From assembly GCA_937908115.1 (NCBI GenBank), contig CALEQZ010000050.1, positions 22,132-86,131 of the forward strand: a stretch of DNA of 64,000 nt, in the 5' to 3' direction. Position numbers and translations under genes: made by a program. The notes beneath the pieces were generated by a model that worked only from the letters and a program-made list of their open reading frames with translations, was not told the origin of the DNA and searched no databases. Shown one piece after another: positions 47,469 to 56,210 of the stretch. Source of the DNA: an uncultured Alcaligenaceae bacterium. GTDB lineage: Bacteria; Pseudomonadota; Gammaproteobacteria; Burkholderiales; Burkholderiaceae_B. Position 1 is the stretch's first letter; each line of letters opens with the position of its first letter.

Positions 47469-49538
47469 TCAGGTGCGCAGATAGTCTTCACGGCCGCGCA
47501 TCCAGCGGGCCAGGTGGGCGGCAGCCGCCGCGGGATAGTCGCGGCGCAGCAGCGCGGCGGCCTCGCGCGCCTGTTCGGCCACCTTGGCATCGCGCTGCAA
47601 GTCGGCAAAGCGCAGCAGCGCGAGCCCGGACTGGCGCACCCCCAGGAATTCCCCCGGACCGCGCAGCTCCAGGTCACGCCGGGCGATTTCGAAACCGTCC
47701 GACGTCTCGTACATCGCGCGCAGGCGCTGGCGTGCCACCGGCGACAGCGGCGGCTGGTAGAGCAGCACGCAGACCGATTCGGCCGTGCCCCGCCCTACCC
47801 GGCCGCGCAACTGGTGCAGCTGCGCCAACCCGAAGCGCTCGGCGTGCTCGATGACCATAAGCGAGGCATTGGGCACGTCCACTCCAACTTCGATGACGGT
47901 CGTGGCCACCAGCAGGTCCAGGTCGCCGGCACGGAACGCGTCCATGACCGCCGCCTTCTCGGCCGGCGCAAGCCGGCCATGGACCAGCCCCACGCGCAGG
48001 TCCGGCAGCTCCGCCTGCAGCGCTTGGTGGGTGTCGACCGCCGTCTGCAGCTCCAGCGCCTCGCTTTCTTCGACCAGCGGGCACACCCAATACGCCTGCC
48101 GGCCCTGGCGGGCGGCGTGGGCGATGCGGGCGATGACCTCGCCACGCCGACTGTCGGCCACCAGCTTGGTCACGACCGGGGTGCGTCCGGGCGGCAGTTC
48201 ATCGATGACCGAGACGTCCAGGTCGGCGAAAAACGTCATGGCCAGCGTGCGCGGGATGGGCGTGGCGCTCATGGTCAGCTGGTGCGGCACGGCCGCGCCG
48301 TCGGGCGCCTCGCCCTTGCGGCTCAAGGCCAGCCGCTGGCCGACGCCGAAGCGGTGCTGCTCATCGACGATGACCAGCCCCAGGTCGGCGAAATCCATCT
48401 GTTCTTGGATCAGCGCCTGCGTGCCCACCACGAGCTGCGCGCTGCCGTCGGCCACGCGGGCGGCGGCCTCGCGCTTGGCGCGCGGCGACAGGCTGCCAGT
48501 CAGCCAGGCGGTGGCCACGCCCAGCGGCTCCAGCCACTGCGCCAGCTTGCGAAAATGCTGCTCGGCCAGGATCTCGGTGGGCGCCATCAAGGCGACCTGC
48601 TTGCCGCAGCCGACGGCTTGGGCGGCGGCCATCGCCGCCACCACGGTCTTGCCGCTGCCGACGTCGCCTTGCAGCAGGCGATGCATGGGATGGCTGCACG
48701 CCATGTCGGCGCCGATCTCGTCGATGACGCGGCGCTGTGCCGCGGTCAGTTCAAAGGGCAGCGCCTGGCGCAACCGCTCGACCAGATCGGCCGCCCGCCC
48801 GGCCCGCGGCAGCGGCGTGGCGCGCTTTTGCATGCGCGCGGCGCGCGCCGCGGCAAGCGACAACTGCTGGGCCAGCAACTCGTCGAACTTGATACGCACC
48901 CAAGCCGGATGGGCGTGCTCGACCAGTTCGGCCTCGGACACGCCAGGCTCGGGGGCATGCAGCATGCGGATGGCCTCAGCGAAAGGCATCAGCCCATAGG
49001 CCTTGAGCACCGGCTGCGGCAGGACTTCGGACAAGTCGGCCTGCCCCAGCGCCTGGGCAATCGCCCGCCGCAAGGTGGCCTGCGGCAGGCCATCGGTAGT
49101 GGGATAGACCGGCGTCAACGCCTGGGGCAGCGGCGCGTCGGCCGAGCCCATGCGTGGATGCACCATCTCGCGCCCGAACAAGCCGCCGCGCACCTCGCCG
49201 CGCGCGCGCAGGCGCCGTCCGGGTTGCAGTTGCTTTTGCTGGCTGGGATAGAAATTGAGCCAGCGCAGGGTCAGCTCCCCGGTGTCGTCGGCGATGGCCG
49301 CCACCAATTGGCGGCGCGGCCGGAAGACGACTTCGCAGCGCGTGATTTCGCCTTCGACCTGCGCCCAGGCGCCCGGACGCAAGTCGGCGATCGGCGTGAT
49401 CCGCGTTTCGTCCTCGTAGCGCAACGGCAGGTGCAGGACGAAATCCATGGGCTGCGCCAGGCCAAGCCGGCGCAGCTTGCGCTCGGTCACGCCGGCCTCG
49501 GCCGGGCCGGCCGAGCGGGTCGAAGCCGAGGCTGCCAT
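47469..49538 (-). CDS. recG: ATP-dependent DNA helicase RecG
   Basis: This 689-residue helicase remodels stalled forks and branched recombination intermediates. It has the N-terminal wedge/OB fold (residues ~50-150). Helicase motifs are Walker A GDVGSGKT, DEQH box VIVDEQHRFGVGQR, MSATPIPRTL, and VATTVIEVGVDVPNA with QLRGRVGRG in the second RecA domain. GFEIARRDLELRGPGEFLG is the RecG C-terminal signature. The first ATG at 49538 is used. oxyR follows in the same direction. Confidence 0.96.
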   Translation of the reverse strand: MAASASTRSAGPAEAGVTERKLRRLGLAQPMDFVLHLPLRYEDETRITPIADLRPGAWAQVEGEITRCEVVFRPRRQLVAAIADDTGELTLRWLNFYPSQQKQLQPGRRLRARGEVRGGLFGREMVHPRMGSADAPLPQALTPVYPTTDGLPQATLRRAIAQALGQADLSEVLPQPVLKAYGLMPFAEAIRMLHAPEPGVSEAELVEHAHPAWVRIKFDELLAQQLSLAAARAARMQKRATPLPRAGRAADLVERLRQALPFELTAAQRRVIDEIGADMACSHPMHRLLQGDVGSGKTVVAAMAAAQAVGCGKQVALMAPTEILAEQHFRKLAQWLEPLGVATAWLTGSLSPRAKREAAARVADGSAQLVVGTQALIQEQMDFADLGLVIVDEQHRFGVGQRLALSRKGEAPDGAAVPHQLTMSATPIPRTLAMTFFADLDVSVIDELPPGRTPVVTKLVADSRRGEVIARIAHAARQGRQAYWVCPLVEESEALELQTAVDTHQALQAELPDLRVGLVHGRLAPAEKAAVMDAFRAGDLDLLVATTVIEVGVDVPNASLMVIEHAERFGLAQLHQLRGRVGRGTAESVCVLLYQPPLSPVARQRLRAMYETSDGFEIARRDLELRGPGEFLGVRQSGLALLRFADLQRDAKVAEQAREAAALLRRDYPAAAAAHLARWMRGREDYLRT

Positions 49539-49577
49539 CCCTGTACGGCGGGAAGCCGAAAACTCGGGCGCCGGGGG

Positions 49578-49967
49578 TCAGATCGCCAGGATGGCTTCCA
49601 CTTCGAACTGCGCGCCCTTGGGCAGGCTGGCCACGCCGATGGTCGAACGCGCCGGAAAGGGCTGCGGGATGATCTCGGCCATGATGGCATTGGCAGCGGC
49701 GAACTTGTCGAGGTCCACCAGGAACAGGGTCAGCTTGACGATGTTCTCCAGCGTGCCGCCGGCGGCGTCGACCACCGCCTTCAGGTTGGCGAAGGCCTGG
49801 CGCACCTGCTCCTCGAAATTGTCGGAGACCAGCTCGCCCGTGCCGGGCTTCAGTCCGATCTGGCCCGACAGGTAAACCGTGCGCTTGCCGGCCTCGACGG
49901 CCACGGCCTGCGAGTATGGCCCGACGGCGGCCGGCGCGGCGTCGGTGTGGATGATCTGCTTGGTCAT
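49578..49967 (-). CDS. ridA: Reactive intermediate/imine deaminase RidA
   Basis: This 129-residue YjgF/YER057c/UK114 protein hydrolyses 2-aminoacrylate and other enamines made by PLP enzymes. The catalytic Arg107 lies in PFPARSTIGV. The rest follows the family: GPYSQAV, YLSGQIGL and the C-terminal VEVEAI-like QFEVEAIL. It forms a trimer in the cytoplasm. It is upstream of recG on the same strand, 39 bases away. Confidence 0.95.
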   Translation of the reverse strand: MTKQIIHTDAAPAAVGPYSQAVAVEAGKRTVYLSGQIGLKPGTGELVSDNFEEQVRQAFANLKAVVDAAGGTLENIVKLTLFLVDLDKFAAANAIMAEIIPQPFPARSTIGVASLPKGAQFEVEAILAI

Positions 49968-50009
49968 GGCGGGAATCCTCTATGGGGATTGATTGAGAGC
50001 TATCGAAGT

Positions 50010-50960
50010 TTAATCGCCAATAGACGACGGCGAAAAGGCCGCCGGCGCCGATCGGACCGCCTCGACCTGCGCGCCCATTTCGTGCCGCCGCTCGAGCAGC
50101 ATGTCGTAGAGCGTGCGGGCGGCAACCGACAGCGCACGGCCGCGGCGCTTGACCAGGTATAGCGCGCGGGTCGGCACGCGGCCGGCCAGCGGGCGCACGG
50201 CCAGCCCGGGACGGCGGAAATGGAACAGCGTCATGCCCGGCACCACCGTGACCCCCAAGCCCGCGGCGACCAGCCCGGTGACCGTAGCCAGGTGCTCGAC
50301 CTCCAGCACCGTGCGCGCGTTGCGCAGGCTGCTGGCCGCATCCAAGTGTTGGCGCACGCTGCTGTTGCGCGCCAGCTGGATGAGCGCCTCGCCGGCCAGG
50401 TCGCGCAGGCGCACGTCGTCCTGGCGCGCCAGCCGGTGGTCCTCGCGGCACACCAGGTAGAAGTGATCGGCGTGCAGGAACTGCGCCTGCAGGTCGGTCA
50501 TGTCGGCGCGCTGCGCGGCCACGGCGAATTCCACCGCCCCACCCTGCACCATGTCCAGGCAAGGGTCGAGCAGCGCATCGCGCAATTCCAGGTCGACGCC
50601 GGGATACTGGCGCCGGTAATCCGCGAGCACCCCGGGCAGCCACCCCGCGGCCAGCGATGGCAGGGCCGCCAGCGCCACGCGGCCGCGCCGTCGCGCGACA
50701 TGGTCTTGCAAATCGTGCAAGGCCAGGTCGATGTCGGCCAGCAGGCGGCGCGCCCAGGCCTCCAGCACGCGGCCTTCGGGCGTCAGGTCCACGCGTCGGG
50801 TGTTGCGGTCGAACAGGCGCGCGCCTGCGTCCTGCTCCAGCGAACGGATCAGCGCGCTGAAGGCGGGCTGGGTGAGATGACAGCGCTGCGCGGCGCGGGT
50901 GAAGTGCCTTTCGTCGCACAAGGCCACGAACGCGCGCAGCTGCCGAGCCGACAGATTCAT
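50010..50960 (-). CDS. LysR-family transcriptional regulator
   Basis: This 316-residue regulator has the LysR HTH at residues 1-60 (LRAFVALCDERHFTRAAQRCHLTQPAFSALI, read as two helices) and an effector domain. It is divergent from an AtuA-type operon, and a perfect inverted repeat sits in between. It probably controls that operon in response to a related carboxylic substrate or product. Confidence 0.92.
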   Translation of the reverse strand: MNLSARQLRAFVALCDERHFTRAAQRCHLTQPAFSALIRSLEQDAGARLFDRNTRRVDLTPEGRVLEAWARRLLADIDLALHDLQDHVARRRGRVALAALPSLAAGWLPGVLADYRRQYPGVDLELRDALLDPCLDMVQGGAVEFAVAAQRADMTDLQAQFLHADHFYLVCREDHRLARQDDVRLRDLAGEALIQLARNSSVRQHLDAASSLRNARTVLEVEHLATVTGLVAAGLGVTVVPGMTLFHFRRPGLAVRPLAGRVPTRALYLVKRRGRALSVAARTLYDMLLERRHEMGAQVEAVRSAPAAFSPSSIGD

Positions 50961-50976
50961 ACAAACCTTGGATTAA

Positions 50977-51006
50977 TTGATCCGATATTTCTATTTTACG
51001 GATCAA
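50977..51006. promoter_or_regulatory. Candidate LysR operator between lysR and the AtuA operon
   Basis: TTGATCCG (50977-50984) and CGGATCAA (50999-51006) are perfect 8-base inverted half-sites separated by 14 AT-rich bases. The element starts 17 bases from the lysR start and lies 48 bases before the AtuA start. Confidence 0.65.
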
Positions 51007-51054
51007 CACCGCCTGCCTATAGTCACGGCTCCTACTGTTTTGCTCCAATCGCCC

Positions 51055-52416
51055 ATGCCTGCTTCGCCCCTGCTGGTCGGCTGCGCCACCGGGTTTTCCG
51101 GTGACCGCACCGATGGCGTACCCGCGGTGGTCGACGCCCTCATCCAGGGCGGCGGCGGCACGCTGATTTTCGAAACCTTGGCCGAGCGCACGCTGGCGCT
51201 GGCGCAGTTGGCCCGCAACCAGGACCCCGAGGCGGGCTACGAGCCGCTGCTGGACGAATTGATGCGCCCCTGCCTGCCTGCAGTGGCCGCTGGCGCGGTC
51301 AAAGTCGTCAGCAACTTCGGCGCCGCCAACCCGCCCGCCGCCGCGCGCCGCATCGCGGCGCTGGCCCGCGAGGCGGGCCAGCCCGTGCCGCGCATCGCCA
51401 TCATCGAAGGCGACGCGCTGCAGGCGCCGCAACTGCGCGACCTGCTGCGTGAGCGCGTCGGCCCCGAGTTCGATCGCCTGGACGTCGTCAGCGCCAATGC
51501 CTACCTGGGCGCCGGGCCAATCGCCGAGGCGCTGCAGGCCGGCGCACAAATCGTCGTCGCCGGGCGCGTGGCTGATCCGTCGCTGACGGTCGGGCCGGCG
51601 CTGGCGCACTTCGGCTGGCGCGAAGACGATTGGCCACGCCTGGGCCGCGCCACCATGGCGGGCCACATGCTCGAATGTGGCACCCAGGCCACCGGCGGCT
51701 ACTTCTGTGTACCGGGATTGAAGGACATCCCGCAGCCCGAAGCGCCCGGGTTTCCGCTGGCCGAGATCGACGCCGACGGTGGGTTCACGGTCACCAAGCC
51801 GGCCGGCACCGGCGGTTGCGTGGACCTGCGCACCGTCAAGGAGCAGCTGCTTTACGAAGTGCATGACCCGGCGGCCTACCTGACGCCGGACGTCACCGCT
51901 GACTTAAGCGGTGCGCGCGCCGAGCAGGTGGGGCCGGACCGGGTGGCCGTGCACGGCATCACCGGGCGCGAGCGCCCGGCCGAATTGAAGGTCAATATCT
52001 GCCATCGCGGCGGGTGGCTGGCCGAGGCCGAGATCTCCTACGCGGGCGTCCAGGCCCAGGCGCGCGCCGCGCTGGCTGGCGAAATCGTGCGCAAGCGCCT
52101 GGCTGGGGCGCTGAAGCTGCGCATCGACCTGATCGGCGCGGTCAGCATCTTCGGCGATGACGACGGCCGGCTCCTGTCGGCCGCGGTTGCCGCGCCCGCG
52201 GTGGCGCGCGACGTGCGCCTGCGCGTGGCCGGCACCCATGCCGAGCGCGCCGTGGCCGAACGCGTGTTGCGCGAAGTCACCGCCCTGTATACCTGTGGCC
52301 CGGCCGGCGGCGGCGGGGTGCGCACTGCCCTGCGCCCGCGCCTGAACATGATCTCGACCACCATCGCGCGCGAGGCCGTGCAGCCGCGGTGGCGCTTCTT
52401 GGAGGACGCACCATGA
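51055..52416 (+). CDS. AtuA-family (DUF1446) protein, main subunit
   Basis: This 453-residue protein belongs to the acyclic terpene utilisation AtuA family, whose biochemical role is not settled. It has the family N-terminus VGCATGFSGDR and internal VVSNFGAANPPAAARR, VVAGRVADPSLTVGPALAHFGW and GHMLECGTQATGGYF. Many AtuA proteins are single chains; here the C-terminal ferredoxin-like domain is a separate gene joined by an ATGA overlap. The ATG at 51055 starts the conserved region; longer open frame upstream runs through the operator. Confidence 0.88.
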   Translation: MPASPLLVGCATGFSGDRTDGVPAVVDALIQGGGGTLIFETLAERTLALAQLARNQDPEAGYEPLLDELMRPCLPAVAAGAVKVVSNFGAANPPAAARRIAALAREAGQPVPRIAIIEGDALQAPQLRDLLRERVGPEFDRLDVVSANAYLGAGPIAEALQAGAQIVVAGRVADPSLTVGPALAHFGWREDDWPRLGRATMAGHMLECGTQATGGYFCVPGLKDIPQPEAPGFPLAEIDADGGFTVTKPAGTGGCVDLRTVKEQLLYEVHDPAAYLTPDVTADLSGARAEQVGPDRVAVHGITGRERPAELKVNICHRGGWLAEAEISYAGVQAQARAALAGEIVRKRLAGALKLRIDLIGAVSIFGDDDGRLLSAAVAAPAVARDVRLRVAGTHAERAVAERVLREVTALYTCGPAGGGGVRTALRPRLNMISTTIAREAVQPRWRFLEDAP

Positions 52417-52847
52417 GCCGCGCCGCCGCGACAGCCCCGGCAGGCGCCGATGTCGTCCGTGTGCCGCTGTATCGGCTGGCCCACGGACGCTCGGGCGACA
52501 AGGGAGATATTTCCAACCTGAGCGTCATCGCCTGGACGCCCGAGTGCTATGACGTCCTGGTCGAGACGCTCACCGCCGAGCGCGTGTCGGACTGGTTCGC
52601 GCACCGGCGCCCGCGCGCGGTGCGCCGCTACCTGCTGCCGGGCTTGCACGCGATGAACTTCGTGCTCGAAGGCGTGCTCGACGGTGGCGTCAACGATGCG
52701 CTGAACCTGGACGCCCACGGCAAGGCGCTTGCCTTCTTCCTGCTGGACCTGCCGGTCGACGTGCCGGCCGGGCTCGCCGCGGCGTTGCCCGATATCGATC
52801 CATCCGCTTGCGCCGGGGCCTCGACCCGGCCCCATCCCTTTCCATAA
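52413..52847 (+). CDS. AtuA C-terminal-like small subunit
   Basis: This 144-residue protein matches the AtuA-like ferredoxin-fold domain, with LAHGRSGDKGDISNLSVIAW as the signature. It then has LHAMNFVLEGVLDGGVNDALN. It presumably forms a complex with the 453-residue upstream product. The start overlaps the upstream stop (ATGA) and is preceded by GGAGG. Bug receptor gene follows 15 bases later. Confidence 0.87.
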   Translation: MSRAAATAPAGADVVRVPLYRLAHGRSGDKGDISNLSVIAWTPECYDVLVETLTAERVSDWFAHRRPRAVRRYLLPGLHAMNFVLEGVLDGGVNDALNLDAHGKALAFFLLDLPVDVPAGLAAALPDIDPSACAGASTRPHPFP

Positions 52848-52862
52848 CAACTGGAGACGCCA

Positions 52863-53840
52863 ATGAAACCCAGCCTGTCGACCCGACGCGCCCTGCTGAC
52901 GCTGACGCTGGCCTGCGCCGCCCTGCCCTTGTCGGCCAGGGCCCAGGACTTTCCCGCCAAGCCCATCACCTTCATCGTGCCGTTTGCCGCGGGCAGCGCC
53001 ACCGACCAAATCGCGCGCGCGATCGGCCAAGGCGTGACCGAAGCCAGCGGCCAGACGGTGGTGATCGACAACCGCCCGGGCGCAAGCGCCATGATCGGCG
53101 CACAGGCCGCCGCGCGCGCGCCTGCCGACGGCTATACGGTGCTGATCACGACCAACACCACGCACGCAGCCAACGAGCACCTGTACAAGTCACTGGCCTA
53201 CGATCCGGTCGCCGACTTCGCACCCATTACGCTGCTGGGCAAGGGCGGCCAAATCATGGTGGTGCGGCCCGATTCGCCGGCCAAGACCGTCAAGGACTTC
53301 CTGGAACTGGCGCGCAAGCATCCCGGCAAGTTGTCTTTCGGCAGCGGCAGCTCCAGCAGCCGCGTGGCCGGCGAGCAGCTGCAGCAAATGACCGGCATCG
53401 AGCTGCTGCACGTGCCGTACAAGAGCAATCCGCTGGCGATCACGGACCTGATCGGCGGACAGATCGACACGATGATCACTGACACGGCTACCGGCCTGCC
53501 GCAAATCAAGGCCGGCAAGCTGCGCGCGCTCGGCGTGACCAGCAAGACCCGGTCGCCGCTGGTGCCCGATGTGCCGACCATAGACGAGGCTGGCGTGCCC
53601 GGCTACGAGATGGGGTATTGGTTTGCCGCCTATGCGCCGTCGGGCACGCCACGCCCGGTGATCGAGCGTCTGCATGCCCTGCTGACGGCCGCGACCGGCT
53701 CGGCCGTGGCGCAGCAGTTCTACAAGCAGACTGGCACCGAACTGGCCACCTCCACGCCCGAGGAGCTGGCCGCCTTCCAGAAGGCCGAATCGGCCAAGTG
53801 GGGCGAGATCATCCGCAAGGCAGGGATACAGCCCGAATAA
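52863..53840 (+). CDS. Tripartite tricarboxylate transporter (Bug) substrate-binding protein
   Basis: This 325-residue periplasmic receptor has a signal peptide ending near LSARAQDF. The TctC/Bug pattern is present: PITFIVPFAAGSATDQIAR, VVIDNRPGASAMIG, and FGSGSSSSRVAGEQL. It lies in the AtuA operon, so it probably captures the carboxylate handled by those proteins. No TctA/B genes are adjacent. TGGAGACGCCA before the ATG provides the ribosome site. Confidence 0.92.
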   Translation: MKPSLSTRRALLTLTLACAALPLSARAQDFPAKPITFIVPFAAGSATDQIARAIGQGVTEASGQTVVIDNRPGASAMIGAQAAARAPADGYTVLITTNTTHAANEHLYKSLAYDPVADFAPITLLGKGGQIMVVRPDSPAKTVKDFLELARKHPGKLSFGSGSSSSRVAGEQLQQMTGIELLHVPYKSNPLAITDLIGGQIDTMITDTATGLPQIKAGKLRALGVTSKTRSPLVPDVPTIDEAGVPGYEMGYWFAAYAPSGTPRPVIERLHALLTAATGSAVAQQFYKQTGTELATSTPEELAAFQKAESAKWGEIIRKAGIQPE

Positions 53841-53849
53841 GCCCCCTGC

Positions 53850-53965
53850 GCATCGCGCCGTCCGGCGCCGGGCGCATTGCCCCGGCGGCCGGGCCCGTGC
53901 GCCGGCAAGGCCACGCCGGGGCCGGTGGCAGGCCGGCCCGGCCTCTGCCCGGCGCCGGCAATATT
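53850..53965. terminator. GC-rich imperfect inverted repeats between convergent genes
   Basis: The gap between the Bug gene and fpr is a run of GCCGG/CCGGC-type elements. ATTGCCCCGGCGGCCGGGC near 53876 is roughly complementary to GCCCGGCGCCGGCAAT near 53946-53961. It can fold strongly and probably ends both transcripts, but no T-tract is visible. Confidence 0.35.
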
Positions 53966-53971
53966 TTGGGC

Positions 53972-54748
53972 TTACTTCTCGACGAAGGCGCGCTCGACCA
54001 CGTAGTCGCCCGGCTCGCCCACCCCAGGCGAGACGACGAATCCGCGCGCGTTGAGCAGCGCCGAGATGTCGGCCAGCATGTGCGGGCTGCCGCAAAGCAT
54101 GGCGCGGTCGTGCTCGGGATCGAGCGGCGGCAGGCCGATGTCGTCGAACAGCTTGCCGCTTTCGATCAGGTGCGTGATGCGCCCCTGGTTGCGGAACGGC
54201 TCGCGCGTGACCGTCGGGTAGTAGATGAGCTTTTCCTTGACCAGGTCGCCGAAGTATTCGTTGGCCGGCAGCTCGTTCTGGATGAAGTCCGAGTAGGCCA
54301 GCTCGCTGACCCAGCGCACGCCGTGCACCAGGATGACGCGCTCGAAGCGTTCGTAGACTTCCGGGTCCTTGATGATGCTCATGAACGGCGCCAGGCCCGT
54401 GCCCGTGCCGAACAGGTAGAGCCGCTTGCCGGGCTTGAGGTCGTCGACGACCAGCGTGCCGACCGGTTTTTTGCTGACCAGGATGCTGTCGCCCACCTTC
54501 AGGTGCTGCAGGCGCGAGGTCAGCGGCCCGTTGGGCACCTTGATGCTCAGGAATTCGAGCTTGTCCTCGTAATTGGCACTGGCGATGCTGTAGGCGCGCA
54601 TCAAGGGCTTGCCATCGACCTCCAGGCCGATCATGACGAAATGCCCGTTGTGAAAGCGCAGCGATGCGTCACGCGTCGTCGTAAAGGAAAAGAGGGTGTC
54701 GTTCCAGTGGTGCACGCTCAGGACGCGTTCCGTGTTGAAGGCTGCCAT
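53972..54748 (-). CDS. fpr: Ferredoxin/flavodoxin-NADP+ reductase Fpr
   Basis: This 258-residue FAD enzyme moves electrons between NADPH and ferredoxin or flavodoxin. The FAD-binding motif is RAYSIASANYED. NADP binding is at LFGTGTGLAPFMSI, and MLCGSPHM follows. It ends with the aromatic-free bacterial tail VERAFVEK. The ATG at 54748 gives the usual 258-residue length; upstream in-frame Met codons add unrelated residues. It is divergent from fbpA, with Fur-like palindromes in the gap. Confidence 0.95.
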   Translation of the reverse strand: MAAFNTERVLSVHHWNDTLFSFTTTRDASLRFHNGHFVMIGLEVDGKPLMRAYSIASANYEDKLEFLSIKVPNGPLTSRLQHLKVGDSILVSKKPVGTLVVDDLKPGKRLYLFGTGTGLAPFMSIIKDPEVYERFERVILVHGVRWVSELAYSDFIQNELPANEYFGDLVKEKLIYYPTVTREPFRNQGRITHLIESGKLFDDIGLPPLDPEHDRAMLCGSPHMLADISALLNARGFVVSPGVGEPGDYVVERAFVEK

Positions 54749-54845
54749 ATTCCGCTTTGATCGCGCGGGCCGGGATGACTCATGACTGGTTGGCGGCCCG
54801 CCAAAAATTCCAAAAGGCGCCATTTTATCCTTGATATCTATTTTT

Positions 54846-54866
54846 TGAGAAACGATCTCGTTCTCA
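54846..54866. promoter_or_regulatory. TGAGAA-N9-TTCTCA palindrome before fpr
   Basis: The element has perfect TGAGAA / TTCTCA arms, resembling half-sites of proteobacterial Fur boxes. A formal alignment to the 19-base Fur consensus is poor (about 9 of 19). It lies 98 bases before the fpr start. Confidence 0.4.
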
Positions 54867-54989
54867 TTACTTGCAGTCATATGGTCATGCTCTAAACCCG
54901 TAGTCGGGCACCCCTGCGACTGGCGGCCATGGCCTGCTGCCCGCCTGTTGCTGGGGTCGGGCATTCCTGATATTGTTGCGGTCTGTTTA

Positions 54990-55008
54990 GACAATCATTC
55001 TCATTTGC
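54990..55008 (+). promoter_or_regulatory. Fur box before fbpA
   Basis: On the minus strand GCAAATGAGAATGATTGTC matches the Fur consensus GATAATGATAATCATTATC at 14 of 19 positions. It lies 76 bases before the fbpA start, a typical place for Fe2+-Fur repression of an iron importer. Confidence 0.7.
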
Positions 55009-55083
55009 GTTTTCTGCGTTGATGCCCCACGCATCGGCCAGCGCAGAGTCAAGACGGCACATCCAAACGGGAGTTCCCTGAAA

Positions 55084-56121
55084 ATGAAACGCATCAGCCC
55101 TTCCCTGGCGGCCCTGCGCGCCGTGGCGTTGGCGGCTGCCGCCGCCTTCAGCGCCGGTGCTTCGGCAGCTGGCGAAGTCAGTCTCTACACGACCCGCGAG
55201 CCCAAGCTGATCCAGCCGCTGCTGGACGCTTACACCCAGAAAACCGGGATCAAGGTCAACACCGTGTTCGTCAAGGACGGCCTGATCGAGCGCGTCAAGG
55301 CCGAGGGCGAGCAATCCCCGGCCGACGTGCTGATGACAGTGGATATCGGCAACCTGCTCGACCTGGTCGAGGCCGGCGTAACCCAGCCCGTGAAATCCGA
55401 AACGCTGGAGTCCGTGATCCCGCCCAACCTGCGCGGCGCCGATGGCCACTGGTACGCGCTGTCGCTGCGCGACCGCGTGCTCTACGCGGCCAAGGATTTG
55501 CCCCTGGAAGCCTTTACGTACGAGGAATTGGCCGACCCGAAATGGAAAGGCAAGGTGTGCATCCGCTCCGGCCAGCATCCGTATAACACTGGGCTGATCG
55601 CGGCCATGATCGCCCACGACGGCGCCGAGGCGACCGAGCAATGGCTGCGCGGCGTCAAGGCCAACCTGGCGCGCAAGGCCGCCGGCGGCGACCGCGACGT
55701 CGCCCGCGACATCCTCGGCGCGATCTGCGACATCGGCATCGCCAACGCGTACTACGCCGGGCACATGAAGAATGCCGAACCCGGCACTGACGCGCGCAAA
55801 TGGGGTGACGCCATCAAGGTCATCCGCCCGACCTTCGGCAAGAGCCGCGGCACGCACGTCAACATCAGCGGCGCGGCCGTCGCGCGCCATGCGCCCAACC
55901 GCGACAACGCCATCGGCCTGCTCGAATACCTGGTCTCCGAAGAGGCGCAAACCTTGTACGCCAAGGCAAACTACGAATACCCGATCCGCAAGGGCGTGCC
56001 CCTGGATCCGGTCGTGGCCAGCTTCGGCCCGCTGGAAGTCGACCCGCTGCCGGTGGCCGAAATCGCCAAGTACCGCAAGCAGGCGAGCCAGCTGGTCGAC
56101 AAGGTCGGCTTCGATAACTGA
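55084..56121 (+). CDS. fbpA: Ferric iron ABC transporter binding protein FbpA
   Basis: This 345-residue periplasmic iron-binding protein has a signal peptide ending near GASAAGEV. The family pattern includes EVSLYTTREPKLIQPLLDAY, YALSLRDRVLYAAKDL, WKGKVCIRSGQHPYN, and the C-terminal ferric-ligand tyrosines in GIANAYYAGHM. It hands Fe3+ to FbpBC. An upstream Fur box supports iron regulation. Two stem-loops follow before fbpB. Confidence 0.93.
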   Translation: MKRISPSLAALRAVALAAAAAFSAGASAAGEVSLYTTREPKLIQPLLDAYTQKTGIKVNTVFVKDGLIERVKAEGEQSPADVLMTVDIGNLLDLVEAGVTQPVKSETLESVIPPNLRGADGHWYALSLRDRVLYAAKDLPLEAFTYEELADPKWKGKVCIRSGQHPYNTGLIAAMIAHDGAEATEQWLRGVKANLARKAAGGDRDVARDILGAICDIGIANAYYAGHMKNAEPGTDARKWGDAIKVIRPTFGKSRGTHVNISGAAVARHAPNRDNAIGLLEYLVSEEAQTLYAKANYEYPIRKGVPLDPVVASFGPLEVDPLPVAEIAKYRKQASQLVDKVGFDN

Positions 56122-56132
56122 TCCCCTGCCGC

Positions 56133-56195
56133 CACGGTCGGTGCGCGCCGACCGTGCGGTTATGATTGCGGCCCGCGCTTGTCCAGGCGGGCCGC
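56133..56195 (+). promoter_or_regulatory. Two stem-loops between fbpA and fbpB
   Basis: CACGGTCGG-TGCGCG-CCGACCGTG (56133-56156) and GCGGCCCGC-N10-GCGGGCCGC (56168-56195) are both perfect 9-bp stems. The second is followed by ATTTTCCTTTCTTTC up to the fbpB ATG, which lacks a Shine-Dalgarno. They probably limit permease expression by attenuation. Confidence 0.65.
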
Positions 56196-56210
56196 ATTTT
56201 CCTTTCTTTC

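Larger units (their letters stand above)
54749..55083. other. Divergent regulatory region between fpr and fbpA
   Basis: These 335 bases hold no gene I can support. They contain two Fur-like elements (54846-54866 and 54990-55008) in AT-richer patches, and the ribosome site AGTTCCCTGAAA before fbpA is weak. Confidence 0.6.

Noticed and set aside
47514..50162. A very long + strand open frame opposite recG, ridA and part of lysR.
   Set aside because: It crosses three clearly coding minus-strand genes, has low-complexity Arg/Gln/His/Gly content and no recognisable motif.
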